In this document: one piece after another, positions 6,957 through 12,805 of the stretch
How positions within the stretch are numbered: position 1 is the first letter of the stretch
Layout of the letters: the number at the start of each line of letters is the position of its first letter
Source: Armatimonadota bacterium
GTDB lineage: Bacteria; Sysuimicrobiota; Sysuimicrobiia; Sysuimicrobiales; Humicultoraceae
Direction of reading: 5' to 3'
DNA: 18,980 nt
Assembly (NCBI GenBank): GCA_016199305.1
Contig: JACQGZ010000067.1
Span: 1-18,980 of the forward strand
Program-made: the position numbers and the translations under genes
The notes under the pieces: generated by a model
Told to the model about the DNA's origin: nothing
The model's database searches: none
The model's input: only the letters and a program-made list of their open reading frames with translations

Positions 6957-7940
6957 CTAGAACTGTGCCAGCATGCGCAGGTCGTTCTCCCAGAAGAAGC
7001 GGATGTCCGGGATGCCGTAGCGCACCATCGCCGGGCGGTCGCCGAACCCGCCGAAGGCAAAGGCGGTGTAGCGCTCCGGATCGATCCCCGCGACCTCGAG
7101 CACCCGGGGGTGGAACATGCCGCAGCCGGCCAGTTCCAGCCAGCCGGCGCCGTACTCCACCGCCACCTGCGCGCTGGGCTCGGTGAATGGGAAGTAGTCC
7201 GGCTGAAAGCGCGTGCGCGTCTGCGGGCCGAACATCTCCCGCGCAAACGCGGCCAGCACGCCCTTCAGGTCGGCGAACGTGATCCCCTCCCCCACCATGA
7301 ACCCGTCCACCTGATGGAACACCGGCATGTGGGTCGCGTCCACGACGTCCCGGCGATAGCATCGGCCCGCCGTGAGGATGCGCATCGGCGGGCGGCGCTC
7401 CCGCATCACCCGGGCGTCCACGACTGTCGTCTGCGTGCGCAGCAGCAGGTCGTCGGTGAGGTAGAAGGTGTCCTGCTCGTCGCGGGCCGGGTGGTCGCGC
7501 GGCACGTTCAGGCGCTCGAAGTTGAACTCCTCGGTCTCGATCTCCGTGCCCTCGACCACCTCGAAGCCCATGCGCACAAAGATGTCCTGGACCTCCTCGA
7601 TCGAGCGGCGCAGGATGTGCGATCGGCCGAGGTGGCGCCGCACCCCGGGCAGGGTGACGTCGATGCGCTCGGCCTCCAGCTGCGCGACGCGGGTGCGGTC
7701 GGCCACCGCCGTGGCCTGCGCGCCGAAGCGCGCCTCCAGATGGGCCCGCAGCTCGTTGAGCGCGCGCCCCGCCGCCGGACGGGCCTCCGCCGGGAGGCGG
7801 GCCACCCCCTCGAAGAGCGCCGCCAGCCGGCCCGAACGTCCCAGATAGGCGCGGCGCACCTCTTCGATAGCCTCGGGGGTGGCCGCCTCAGCGATGCGGC
7901 GCTCCGTCTCACGGCGGAGCCGGACGATCTCTTCCTGCAT
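6957..7940 (-). CDS. pheS: Phenylalanyl-tRNA synthetase alpha subunit
   Basis: The 327-aa catalytic subunit has the N-terminal coiled coil (about 1-80), class II motif 2 (GRCYRRDVVDATHMPVFHQ), the Phe-pocket segment YFPFTEPSAQ, GCGMFHPRVL, FAFGG with the pocket alanine, motif 3 (FGDRPAMVRYGI) and the family's C-terminal NDLRMLAQF. The substrate loop reads RTQTTVVDAR, where bacterial enzymes usually have RT(H/Q)TSxxQxR, so the usual Gln is Asp here; FHQVDGF replaces the common FHQxEGL. The start has a strong site, GGGGAGG, 5 nt upstream. Expression is governed by the T-box just ahead, so it should rise when uncharged tRNA-Phe accumulates. pheT follows after 3 nt. Confidence 0.95.
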   Translation of the reverse strand: MQEEIVRLRRETERRIAEAATPEAIEEVRRAYLGRSGRLAALFEGVARLPAEARPAAGRALNELRAHLEARFGAQATAVADRTRVAQLEAERIDVTLPGVRRHLGRSHILRRSIEEVQDIFVRMGFEVVEGTEIETEEFNFERLNVPRDHPARDEQDTFYLTDDLLLRTQTTVVDARVMRERRPPMRILTAGRCYRRDVVDATHMPVFHQVDGFMVGEGITFADLKGVLAAFAREMFGPQTRTRFQPDYFPFTEPSAQVAVEYGAGWLELAGCGMFHPRVLEVAGIDPERYTAFAFGGFGDRPAMVRYGIPDIRFFWENDLRMLAQF

Positions 7941-7967
7941 CAGCGCCTCCCCAAGATCAGTTGAGTG

Positions 7968-8005
7968 AAAACAAAATCGCGCCTCCGTCCTGGGACGAAA
8001 GCGCG
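7968..8005 (-). terminator. Intrinsic terminator of the pheS T-box leader
   Basis: CGCGCTTTCGTC and GACGGAGGCGCG form a continuous 12-bp stem (two G-U pairs) with a CCAG loop, followed by ATTTTGTTTT. It lies 28 nt before the pheS start and directly after the T-box sequence, the standard position for a T-box terminator. Confidence 0.93.
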
Positions 8006-8007
8006 TT

Positions 8008-8250
8008 CTTCCGCGGTACCACCCGGCTTCCCGGCGCGTGATGGCGCCGGGCCCTCGGCGCTCCCTGTGACGGTGGAGCCTCCGGCGGAACTACCCGCGG
8101 CGCGTCCGGCGCTGTGACCGGAGCGCGGACCGCTTCACTCCGCGGCTCGGGAGGGAACTTCGGACCGGCCCACGCGCGGGGCTCCGCACTCGACCTCCCC
8201 GCTCTCTAAAGGCGCGACCGGCCGTACTCGCTCCGTCATCGCCTGCCGTA
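8008..8250 (-). promoter_or_regulatory. T-box leader for pheST (tRNA-Phe sensing)
   Basis: The minus strand carries the defining T-box GGGTGGTACCGCGG at 8024-8011, whose TGGT bulge would pair with the ACCA end of uncharged tRNA-Phe. Stem I starts with GATGACGGAGCGAGTA (from 8240), the usual k-turn region, followed by the AGAGAG motif (8207-8202) of the distal arm. A TTC triplet at 8157-8155 is a candidate Phe specifier, but I have not folded the stem. The leader fills the 333-nt gap between the yqzL-like gene and pheS. I see no convincing promoter immediately upstream, so the leader may be read from a promoter further up, within or ahead of the methyltransferase or yqzL genes. Confidence 0.93.
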
Positions 8251-8252
8251 CC

Positions 8253-8272
8253 CCGGCCCGCGGGCGGGCCGG
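8253..8272 (-). other. GC-rich hairpin between yqzL-like stop and T-box
   Basis: CCGGCCCG and CGGGCCGG pair perfectly around CCCG directly after the yqzL-like stop. There is no U-run after it (GGTACGG follows), so it is not a standard terminator. It could insulate the T-box fold from upstream RNA or act as a 3' processing barrier. Confidence 0.4.
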
Positions 8273-8273
8273 T

Positions 8274-8399
8274 TCAGTTCAACGACAGCGGCATAAAGAT
8301 CGTCTGCATGGTCAGACGACGATACGCGAGGTACGCCCAGATCGAGCCGGTCGATTCGAAGATCCGCCAGAAGATCTCTGCCGGCCAGGCGATCTCCAT
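8274..8399 (-). CDS. YqzL-like 41-aa protein
   Basis: ATG at 8399-8397 follows GGAGTGAGGG, and the frame ends at TGA 8276-8274, 17 nt downstream of the methyltransferase stop. The peptide contains FWRIFESTGSIWAYLAYRRL (residues 10-29), which matches the pattern of the YqzL-like small proteins (F-W-x-x-F-E-x-T-G-S-x-x-A-Y-L-x-Y). The function of that family is unknown to me. In Bacillus yqzL lies between recO and glyQ; here it lies ahead of pheS, again next to an aminoacyl-tRNA synthetase operon. The last 12 residues (MQTIFMPLSLN and the residue before) are outside the conserved core. A 7-bp palindrome (TCGTCTG/CAGACGA, 8300-8319) lies within the gene. Confidence 0.72.
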   Translation of the reverse strand: MEIAWPAEIFWRIFESTGSIWAYLAYRRLTMQTIFMPLSLN

Positions 8400-8416
8400 C
8401 CCTCACTCCGCCGACC

Positions 8417-9241
8417 TCACTGTCCGTGAGCTGCGGCCGGCGGCGATTGGGCTTCAGTATACACCGCGGACGCGGCCTCGTACAGGAGAATCGCGGCGGC
8501 CACCGCGGCGTTCAACGACTCCGCCCGTCCGGCGATGGGAACGCGCACCACCTGGTCGGCCGCCTCCAGCCACGCCCCATCCAGCCCTTCGCCCTCGTTG
8601 CCGACGGCCACCGCCACCGGCCGCCCGTAGTCGGCCGCGCGCGCCGTCACGGTCCCCGCCGCATCGGCGGCCAGGAGGCGCACTCCCCTCGCCCGGAGCG
8701 TGGCGCGCAACCGGTCCGCCGCCATCTCCGCCACCGGCAGGTGGAAGAGCGAGCCCATCGTGGCCCGCGCGGTCTTCGGATTCGTAGGATCGACCGTCCC
8801 CGGGGTGAGGGCCACCGCGCCGGCGCCCGCCGCGTCCGCGGTACGGATCATCGTGCCGAGATTCCCGGGATCCTGCACCCGGTCCACGATCAGCAGGAGG
8901 AGGTCCCGGCGCTGCAACGCGACGTCGAGGGAGGCCCGCTGATGCCGCATCACCGCGACGACGCCCTGCGGGGTCTCCACTTCGCTGATGGCCTCCAAGA
9001 CGTGCGGGGCCACCTCCACGATGGCGATCGCCCGCGCGCGGGCCACCTCCAGCAGCGCGGCGAGCCGGGGCGACGGCGCCTCGGGGACGGTGAGGATCTG
9101 CTCGACGGGGGCGCCCGCGGCCAGGGCGGCCTCGACCAGGCGGATGCCGTCGATGAGAAAGCGGCCGGCGGCGGCCCGCTGGCGGCGGTCGTGCAGCTGG
9201 CGGAGGGAGCGGACCAGCGGGTTCTTCGTGGAGGTGATCAG
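8417..9241 (-). CDS. SpoU/TrmH-family rRNA 2'-O-methyltransferase (YsgA/RlmP-like), apparent CTG start
   Basis: The 274-aa protein uses S-adenosylmethionine to methylate a ribose 2'-OH in RNA. The N-terminal substrate-binding domain (about 1-105) has NPLVRSLRQLHDRR and GRFLIDGIRLVEAAL. The knotted SPOUT domain has motif 1 DRVQDPGNLGTMIRTADA (about 119-136), motif 2 AVGNEGEGL (about 212-220) and motif 3 VPIAGRAESLNAAVAAAI (about 234-251). Homologues start M-I-T-S; here the codon at the M position is CTG (9241-9239), overlapping the ktrA stop as CTGA. There is no ATG, GTG or TTG upstream in frame; the first one inside (GTG at 9046) would delete 65 conserved residues. Position ahead of pheST matches Bacillus ysgA (RlmP, reported to modify 23S rRNA). 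The exact target here is inference. Confidence 0.88.
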   Translation of the reverse strand: MITSTKNPLVRSLRQLHDRRQRAAAGRFLIDGIRLVEAALAAGAPVEQILTVPEAPSPRLAALLEVARARAIAIVEVAPHVLEAISEVETPQGVVAVMRHQRASLDVALQRRDLLLLIVDRVQDPGNLGTMIRTADAAGAGAVALTPGTVDPTNPKTARATMGSLFHLPVAEMAADRLRATLRARGVRLLAADAAGTVTARAADYGRPVAVAVGNEGEGLDGAWLEAADQVVRVPIAGRAESLNAAVAAAILLYEAASAVYTEAQSPPAAAHGQ

Positions 9242-9888
9242 AAGGCCGACTCCAGCCGGTTCAGCTGGCGGTTCTCCCCCACCACGACCAGCACGTCGCC
9301 GGTCTGCAGCCGGACGTCGGTGGCGGGGGAGATGAGCAGCTGGCTGTCTCGCCGGATCAGCAGCACGTTGACGCCGAACTTCGTGCGCAGCTCCAGCTCA
9401 CCGAGGGTCCGGCCGTCGAGGCGGGCGGGGACGTTGACCTCCTCGATCGTGTAGTCCGGCGAGAGCTCGATGTATTCGAGGACGTTCGGCGAGGCGAGGG
9501 AATGGGCCACGCGTTCGCCCATGTCCCGCTCCGGAAAGATCACCAGGTCGGCACCCACCTTCTCCAGCACCTTGCCCTGCTGCTCGTCCACCGCCTTGGC
9601 CACGATCTTCTTCACGCCCAGGTCTTTGAGCAGCAGCGTCGTCAGGATGGACTCCTGAATGTCCACGCCGATGGCCACCACGACGGCGTCCAGGTTGGTG
9701 ATGCCCACGGCGCGCAGGGCCTCGGGATCGGTGGAGTCCACCTGGACGGCGTGGGTGACGTGATCGACGACGAGGCGCAGGGCGGCTTCATCCTTGTCCA
9801 TGGCCAGCACGTTGTGGCCCAGGTCGTAGAGCGTCCGGGCCACGCTCGAGCCGAACCGCCCCAATCCGATGACCGCGAACTCCCCCAT
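9238..9888 (-). CDS. ktrA: Potassium uptake regulatory subunit KtrA/TrkA (RCK)
   Basis: A 216-aa cytoplasmic RCK protein that gates the KtrB channel by binding nucleotides. The Rossmann RCK_N domain (about 1-120) begins FAVIGLGRFGSSVA with the GxGxxG nucleotide loop, followed by the acidic end of strand 2 (MDKDE). The RCK_C domain spans about 133-216 (NVPARLDGRTLGEL, GDVLVVVG). The length is that of KtrA, with one RCK unit, rather than the tandem TrkA of enterobacteria. The start ATG follows the ktrB stop by 7 nt and has GAGGG just ahead. Its stop overlaps the methyltransferase start. Confidence 0.93.
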   Translation of the reverse strand: MGEFAVIGLGRFGSSVARTLYDLGHNVLAMDKDEAALRLVVDHVTHAVQVDSTDPEALRAVGITNLDAVVVAIGVDIQESILTTLLLKDLGVKKIVAKAVDEQQGKVLEKVGADLVIFPERDMGERVAHSLASPNVLEYIELSPDYTIEEVNVPARLDGRTLGELELRTKFGVNVLLIRRDSQLLISPATDVRLQTGDVLVVVGENRQLNRLESAF

Positions 9889-9895
9889 CGCTCCC

Positions 9896-11248
9896 TCACC
9901 CCACGTAGATCGGTTCTTCCGAATAGTGGAAGCGGGGGACGCGCTGCCGCCGCGTCAGGCCGAAGGCCAGCGTGAGCAGCCCCACCCGCCCCGTATACAC
10001 CGTAGTGATGATGAGGACCTTCCCCAGCGCGCTCAGCGAGGGGGTCAGGCCGGTGGTCAGTCCGACCGTGCCGAACGCCGAGACCACTTCAAAGAGTGCC
10101 GGCAGGAAAGAGACGCCTTCGCTGAGCGAAAGCAGGATAGACATGGCGACGACGAAGGCCACCGCCAGCAGCGCGATCGTCACCGCCTTGTAGATGACCA
10201 GCGGCGGCAGCCGCCGCTTGAAGAGGACCGGGTCGGGGCTGCCGCGCATCATCGCCAGGATCACCGCCAGCGGGGCGATGAAGGTGGTGGTCTTGATCCC
10301 GCCGCCCGTCCCGCCGGGGGAGGCGCCGATGAACATCAGCACGACGATGGCCATCAGCGTGGGCTCGCGCATCGCGCCGATGTCCACCGTGTTGAAGCCG
10401 GCGGTGCGCGGCGTCACCGCCTGGAAGAACGCCGCCAGGACCTTGCCCGGCCAGGAGAGCCCCCCGAGGGTCTCCGCGTTGCCGAACTCAAAGAGAAGGA
10501 CGGCCCCCGTGCCGATCCCGATCAGCCCCAGCGTGGTGGCCAGGACGATCTTCGAGTGCAGGGTGAGGCGGCGCAGGCCGTCTGACAGATCCACCAGCAC
10601 CCCGAAGCCCAGTCCCCCGAGGATGAGGAGGACGGCGACGATGAGGTTCACCGGGACGTCGGTCACATACCCGGTCAGGCTCGCGAAGTTGGTGATGTCG
10701 AAGCCGGCGTTGTTGAAGGCGGAGACGGCGTGGAAGACGCCCCAGTAGGCGCCGCGCAGGCCCAGCTCCGGGATCCAGCGCACCGCCAGCAGCGCGGCCC
10801 CCGCCGCTTCGATGGCCAGCGTGACCAGGATGACGACCCGGGTGAAGCGCACCACCCCGCCGAGGGCGTAGAGGTTGTAACTCTCCGCCTGGACCACGCG
10901 CTCGCGCAGCCCGATGCGCCGGCCCACCAGGAGGGCCAGCAGCATGGAGGCGGTCATGTACCCGAACCCACCCACCTGGATCAGCAGCAGGATGACCAGC
11001 TGCCCGAAGAGGGAGAAGTGCGTGGCGGTGTCGAGGACGACCAGCCCCGCGACGCAGGTGGCCGAGGTCGCCGTGAAGAGCGCGTCCAGGAGCGGCGTGG
11101 GACGGCCGTCCGCAGCGGCCGCCGGCAGCGAGAGGAGCACCGCCCCGACGACGATGATCGAGGCGAACCCCACCAGGACCGTCTGCGCCGGCGAGAGGGT
11201 GGGCCGGCGGAGTCCGGCGCGTTGGGGAAGCGTAGAAACCCGAGCCAT
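9896..11248 (-). CDS. ktrB: Potassium uptake channel subunit KtrB/TrkH
   Basis: A 450-aa membrane protein of the Trk/Ktr/HKT superfamily, with four membrane-pore-membrane repeats. The four selectivity loops are visible: ATSATCVAGL, SAFNNAGF, TPRTAGFNT and AFGTVGLTTG. SPGGTGGGIKTTT is the conserved loop region of the third repeat. The C-terminus RFHYSEEPIYVG resembles the KtrB tail. It forms the transport pore with KtrA. It starts only 20 nt after the rplT stop, with no terminator between, so it is probably read from the infC promoter as well. Its ribosome site, GGGAG, is very close to the ATG, so the start may be slightly off. Confidence 0.94.
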   Translation of the reverse strand: MARVSTLPQRAGLRRPTLSPAQTVLVGFASIIVVGAVLLSLPAAAADGRPTPLLDALFTATSATCVAGLVVLDTATHFSLFGQLVILLLIQVGGFGYMTASMLLALLVGRRIGLRERVVQAESYNLYALGGVVRFTRVVILVTLAIEAAGAALLAVRWIPELGLRGAYWGVFHAVSAFNNAGFDITNFASLTGYVTDVPVNLIVAVLLILGGLGFGVLVDLSDGLRRLTLHSKIVLATTLGLIGIGTGAVLLFEFGNAETLGGLSWPGKVLAAFFQAVTPRTAGFNTVDIGAMREPTLMAIVVLMFIGASPGGTGGGIKTTTFIAPLAVILAMMRGSPDPVLFKRRLPPLVIYKAVTIALLAVAFVVAMSILLSLSEGVSFLPALFEVVSAFGTVGLTTGLTPSLSALGKVLIITTVYTGRVGLLTLAFGLTRRQRVPRFHYSEEPIYVG

Positions 11249-11268
11249 CTCCCGGCCCGGCAGCCGGC

Positions 11269-11628
11269 CTAACGGCCGAGGCTGGCCTTCGCCTGCTCCA
11301 CCAGAGCGTCGAAGGCCGCCGGATCCTCGACGGCGAGTTCCGCCAGGACCTTCCGGTTGACGGTGATGCCGGCCTTGCGCAGCCCGGCGATCAGGCGGCT
11401 GTACGGCACCCCGCTGCCCCGGGCGGCGGCGTTAATCCGGGCGATCCACAGCCGGCGGAATTGCCGCTTGCGCAGCCGGCGGTCCCGGTAGGCGCTGGCC
11501 AGGGCGCGCAGCACGTACTGGTTGGCGATCCGGAACCAGCGGGACTTGGCCCCGTAGTACCCTTTGGCCAGCCGGAGGATTTTCTTATGGCGGCGTCGCG
11601 AGACGACGCCGCGCTTCACGCGTGCCAT
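11269..11628 (-). CDS. rplT: 50S ribosomal protein L20
   Basis: A complete, canonical 119-aa bL20: it begins [18 protein letters not shown] and continues [27 protein letters not shown] and SYSRLI-like [14 protein letters not shown]20 binds 23S rRNA domain II early in 50S assembly and in several bacteria represses its own operon by binding an rRNA-like fold in the mRNA. The 88 nt before this gene, and the infC leader, both hold stem-loops that could serve such control (inference). Third gene of infC-rpmI-rplT. Confidence 0.98.
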   Translation of the reverse strand: MARVKRGVVSRRRHKKILRLAKGYYGAKSRWFRIANQYVLRALASAYRDRRLRKRQFRRLWIARINAAARGSGVPYSRLIAGLRKAGITVNRKVLAELAVEDPAAFDALVEQAKASLGR

Positions 11629-11639
11629 GGTCGGTCACT

Positions 11640-11702
11640 CCCTCTTCACCCCACCCCACAGGTTCACTTCGGGAACTTGTGGGGACCCCGGGGCACCCCA
11701 AG
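11640..11702 (-). repeat. GC-rich stem-loop repeat, copy A
   Basis: The 16-nt TTGGGGTGCCCCGGGG (11701-11686, minus strand) is identical to a copy on the plus strand at 12674-12689. Weaker similarity continues for about 45 nt (TCCCC, CAA, GTCCCG-like, GGGGTGgGGT). The outer stem is CTTG...CAAG here and GTTG...CAAC in the other copy, a compensatory change. Confidence 0.55.
11654..11684 (-). promoter_or_regulatory. Stem-loop in the rpmI-rplT intergenic region
   Basis: CCCCACA/TGTGGGG (7 bp) plus GTTC/GAAC (4 bp), with one mismatch between them, form a strong hairpin 25-55 nt before the rplT start. A second, smaller hairpin, CCAAGT/ACTTGG with a 7-nt loop, lies at 11698-11716 right after the rpmI stop. 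Neither has a U-run, so they look like translational or stability elements rather than terminators. An alternative fold of the same RNA is shared with the repeat at 12673. Confidence 0.5.
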
Positions 11703-11716
11703 TGACGAGTACTTGG

Positions 11717-11914
11717 TTACGCCCCCAGGAGGCGGCGCACCTTGGCCGCGTCCGCGGGGTGCACGGCCACGCGCCGGCCCAGATCCCGGCGGCGCTTGGG
11801 CCGCTTCTTCACCATGAGATGCCCTGCCTGCTGGCGCCCGCGGACCAGTCGCCCGCCACCGGTGCGGCCGATGCGCTTGGCCGTGCCCTGATGCGTCCTC
11901 TTTCCCTTCCCCAC
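11717..11914 (-). CDS. rpmI: 50S ribosomal protein L35
   Basis: A 65-aa basic protein with the L35 pattern: KRTHQGTAKRIGRTGGGRLVR, then HLMVKKRPKRRRDL and an Arg-rich C-terminus RRLLGA. The usual family start MPK-MKTH is here GKGKRTH. Start codon is GTG at 11914-11912, preceded by GGTGAGG. It lies 37 nt after infC and 88 nt before rplT, the standard order. Confidence 0.96.
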   Translation of the reverse strand: MGKGKRTHQGTAKRIGRTGGGRLVRGRQQAGHLMVKKRPKRRRDLGRRVAVHPADAAKVRRLLGA

Positions 11915-11951
11915 GTCCTCACCCCCGGTCCCGGCTCACGGAGCCCGGGTC

Positions 11952-12464
11952 TCAGGTCCGCTTCGGCGACAGGACCATGATCATGTTCCGTCCTTCCAGG
12001 CGCGGGGGCGACTCCACGGTGCCGACGTCGGCGATCAGCTCGGCCAGGCGCTTCAACAGCAACTCCCCCACCTTGGGGTAGGCCATCTGCCGTCCCCGGA
12101 ACCACACGGCCACGCGCACCTTGTTCCCGTCCTTGAGGAACTCGTAGACGGCATTCGCCTTCACCTTGAAGTCGTGCTGGCCGATGTTGGGGGAGAACCG
12201 CATCCCCTTCAGGTCGCCGCCCCGTTGTTTGCGGTGGGCCTGCCGGTCCCGCTTGGCCTGCTCGTACTTGTACCGCCCGTAGTCCATGATCTTGACCACG
12301 GGCGGGTTGGCCGTCGGCGCGACCTCCACCAGGTCCAGCAGGGCTTCCTGCGCGCGCTGCAGCGCCGCCGTCGTCGGCAGCACGCCGAGCTGTTCTCCGT
12401 CCGGACCGATCACCCGGACTTCGCGTGCCCGGATGCGGTCATTGATGCGCGGCTGTTTGTCGAT
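11952..12464 (-). CDS. infC: Translation initiation factor IF-3, ATC start codon
   Basis: The 170-aa product has the N-domain RINDRIRAREVRVIGPDG and the C-domain with KVKANAVYEFLKDGNKVRV, RGRQMAYPKVGELLL and RNMIMVLSPK. IF-3 binds the 30S subunit and monitors initiation codons. No ATG, GTG or TTG lies upstream in frame; the first GTG inside (12413) would remove the conserved N-terminal segment. An ATC at 12464-12462 stands at the expected first codon, 7 nt after AAGGGGG. infC in other bacteria often uses ATT, ATC or ATA, which makes its translation sensitive to IF-3 level, so an ATC start is credible here. It is the first gene after the promoter at 12647-12619 and a structured leader. Confidence 0.95.
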   Translation of the reverse strand: MDKQPRINDRIRAREVRVIGPDGEQLGVLPTTAALQRAQEALLDLVEVAPTANPPVVKIMDYGRYKYEQAKRDRQAHRKQRGGDLKGMRFSPNIGQHDFKVKANAVYEFLKDGNKVRVAVWFRGRQMAYPKVGELLLKRLAELIADVGTVESPPRLEGRNMIMVLSPKRT

Positions 12465-12481
12465 ACGCTCGCCCCCTTGTG

Positions 12482-12612
12482 CGGTCCTGAAAAGATTGAG
12501 GGGATGGCCTCGCCATCCCCTCCTTCAACACTCGCACAATGCGATGACCCTGGCGGCGCGGGCCCCAGGGTGAGAAGCGGACGGCTTCTGCTTGACGATC
12601 CTTTTCAGACCG
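12482..12612 (-). promoter_or_regulatory. Structured leader RNA of the infC-rpmI-rplT operon
   Basis: The transcript from the promoter starts near 12612 and runs about 145 nt to infC. Its 5' end, GGTCTGAAAAG (12611-12601), can pair with CTTTTCAGGACC (12494-12483) with a single-base bulge, enclosing three hairpins: AGAAGC/GCTTCT (12589-12573), ACCCTGG/CCAGGGT (12571-12547) and the terminator stem at 12522-12498. The enclosing helix uses the U-rich tail of the terminator, so the two are likely to be alternatives. Bacillus has an L20-responsive leader with a terminator at this position; I cannot tell whether this is a homologue. Confidence 0.6.
12490..12522 (-). terminator. Attenuator hairpin in the infC leader
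   Basis: GAGGGGATGGC and GCCATCCCCTC form a perfect 11-bp stem with a GAG loop, followed on the minus strand by AATCTTTTC. It lies 26 nt ahead of the infC start. The U-tract is interrupted, so termination may be partial or regulated. Confidence 0.65.
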
Positions 12613-12633
12613 GAGGCGAGTATAGCACTCCGG
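12610..12633. repeat. Palindrome centred on the infC promoter -10 box
   Basis: CCGGAG (12610-12615) and CTCCGG (12628-12633) are inverted, 12 nt apart, and bracket the -10 hexamer. The layout fits a repressor operator, but arms this short can arise by chance in GC-rich DNA. Confidence 0.35.
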
Positions 12634-12647
12634 CCTGAGCGGGTCAA
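12619..12647 (-). promoter_or_regulatory. Sigma-70-type promoter for infC-rpmI-rplT-ktrBA and beyond
   Basis: TTGACC (12647-12642) and TATACT (12624-12619) are separated by exactly 17 nt. It is the clearest housekeeping promoter in the window. It is downstream of the terminator at 12765-12732 and points into the infC leader; transcription should begin near 12612. Confidence 0.85.
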
Positions 12648-12672
12648 TCGCATCCGCCGACGGCGGTGATCA

Positions 12673-12736
12673 GTTGGGGTGCCCCGGGGGTCCCCCGCAA
12701 CGTCCCGCAGGAGAAGCTCTGGGGTGAGGTTAGAAG
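12673..12736 (+). repeat. GC-rich stem-loop repeat, copy B
   Basis: Carries the same 16-nt core as copy A (11701-11686) in the opposite orientation, then similar TCCCC, CAA, GTCCCG and TGGGGTGAGGT blocks. It fills the space between the ltaE-operon terminator and the infC promoter. The outer stem GTTG/CAAC replaces CTTG/CAAG of copy A. No reading frame here looks real. Confidence 0.55.
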
Positions 12737-12765
12737 AAAGAGCACTGCTGGTGTGCAGTGCTCTT
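12732..12765 (-). terminator. Terminator of the adh-larA-like-sir2-mtnP-ltaE operon
   Basis: AAGAGCACTGC and GCAGTGCTCTT form a perfect 11-bp stem with a 6-nt loop, followed on the minus strand by TCTTCT. It lies 40 nt after the lysine micro-ORF and just before the infC promoter, so it separates the two transcription units. Confidence 0.82.
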
Positions 12766-12805
12766 CTCACATCCGGTGCCGCGATCCTCGCGGCGACTCC
12801 GGCTG

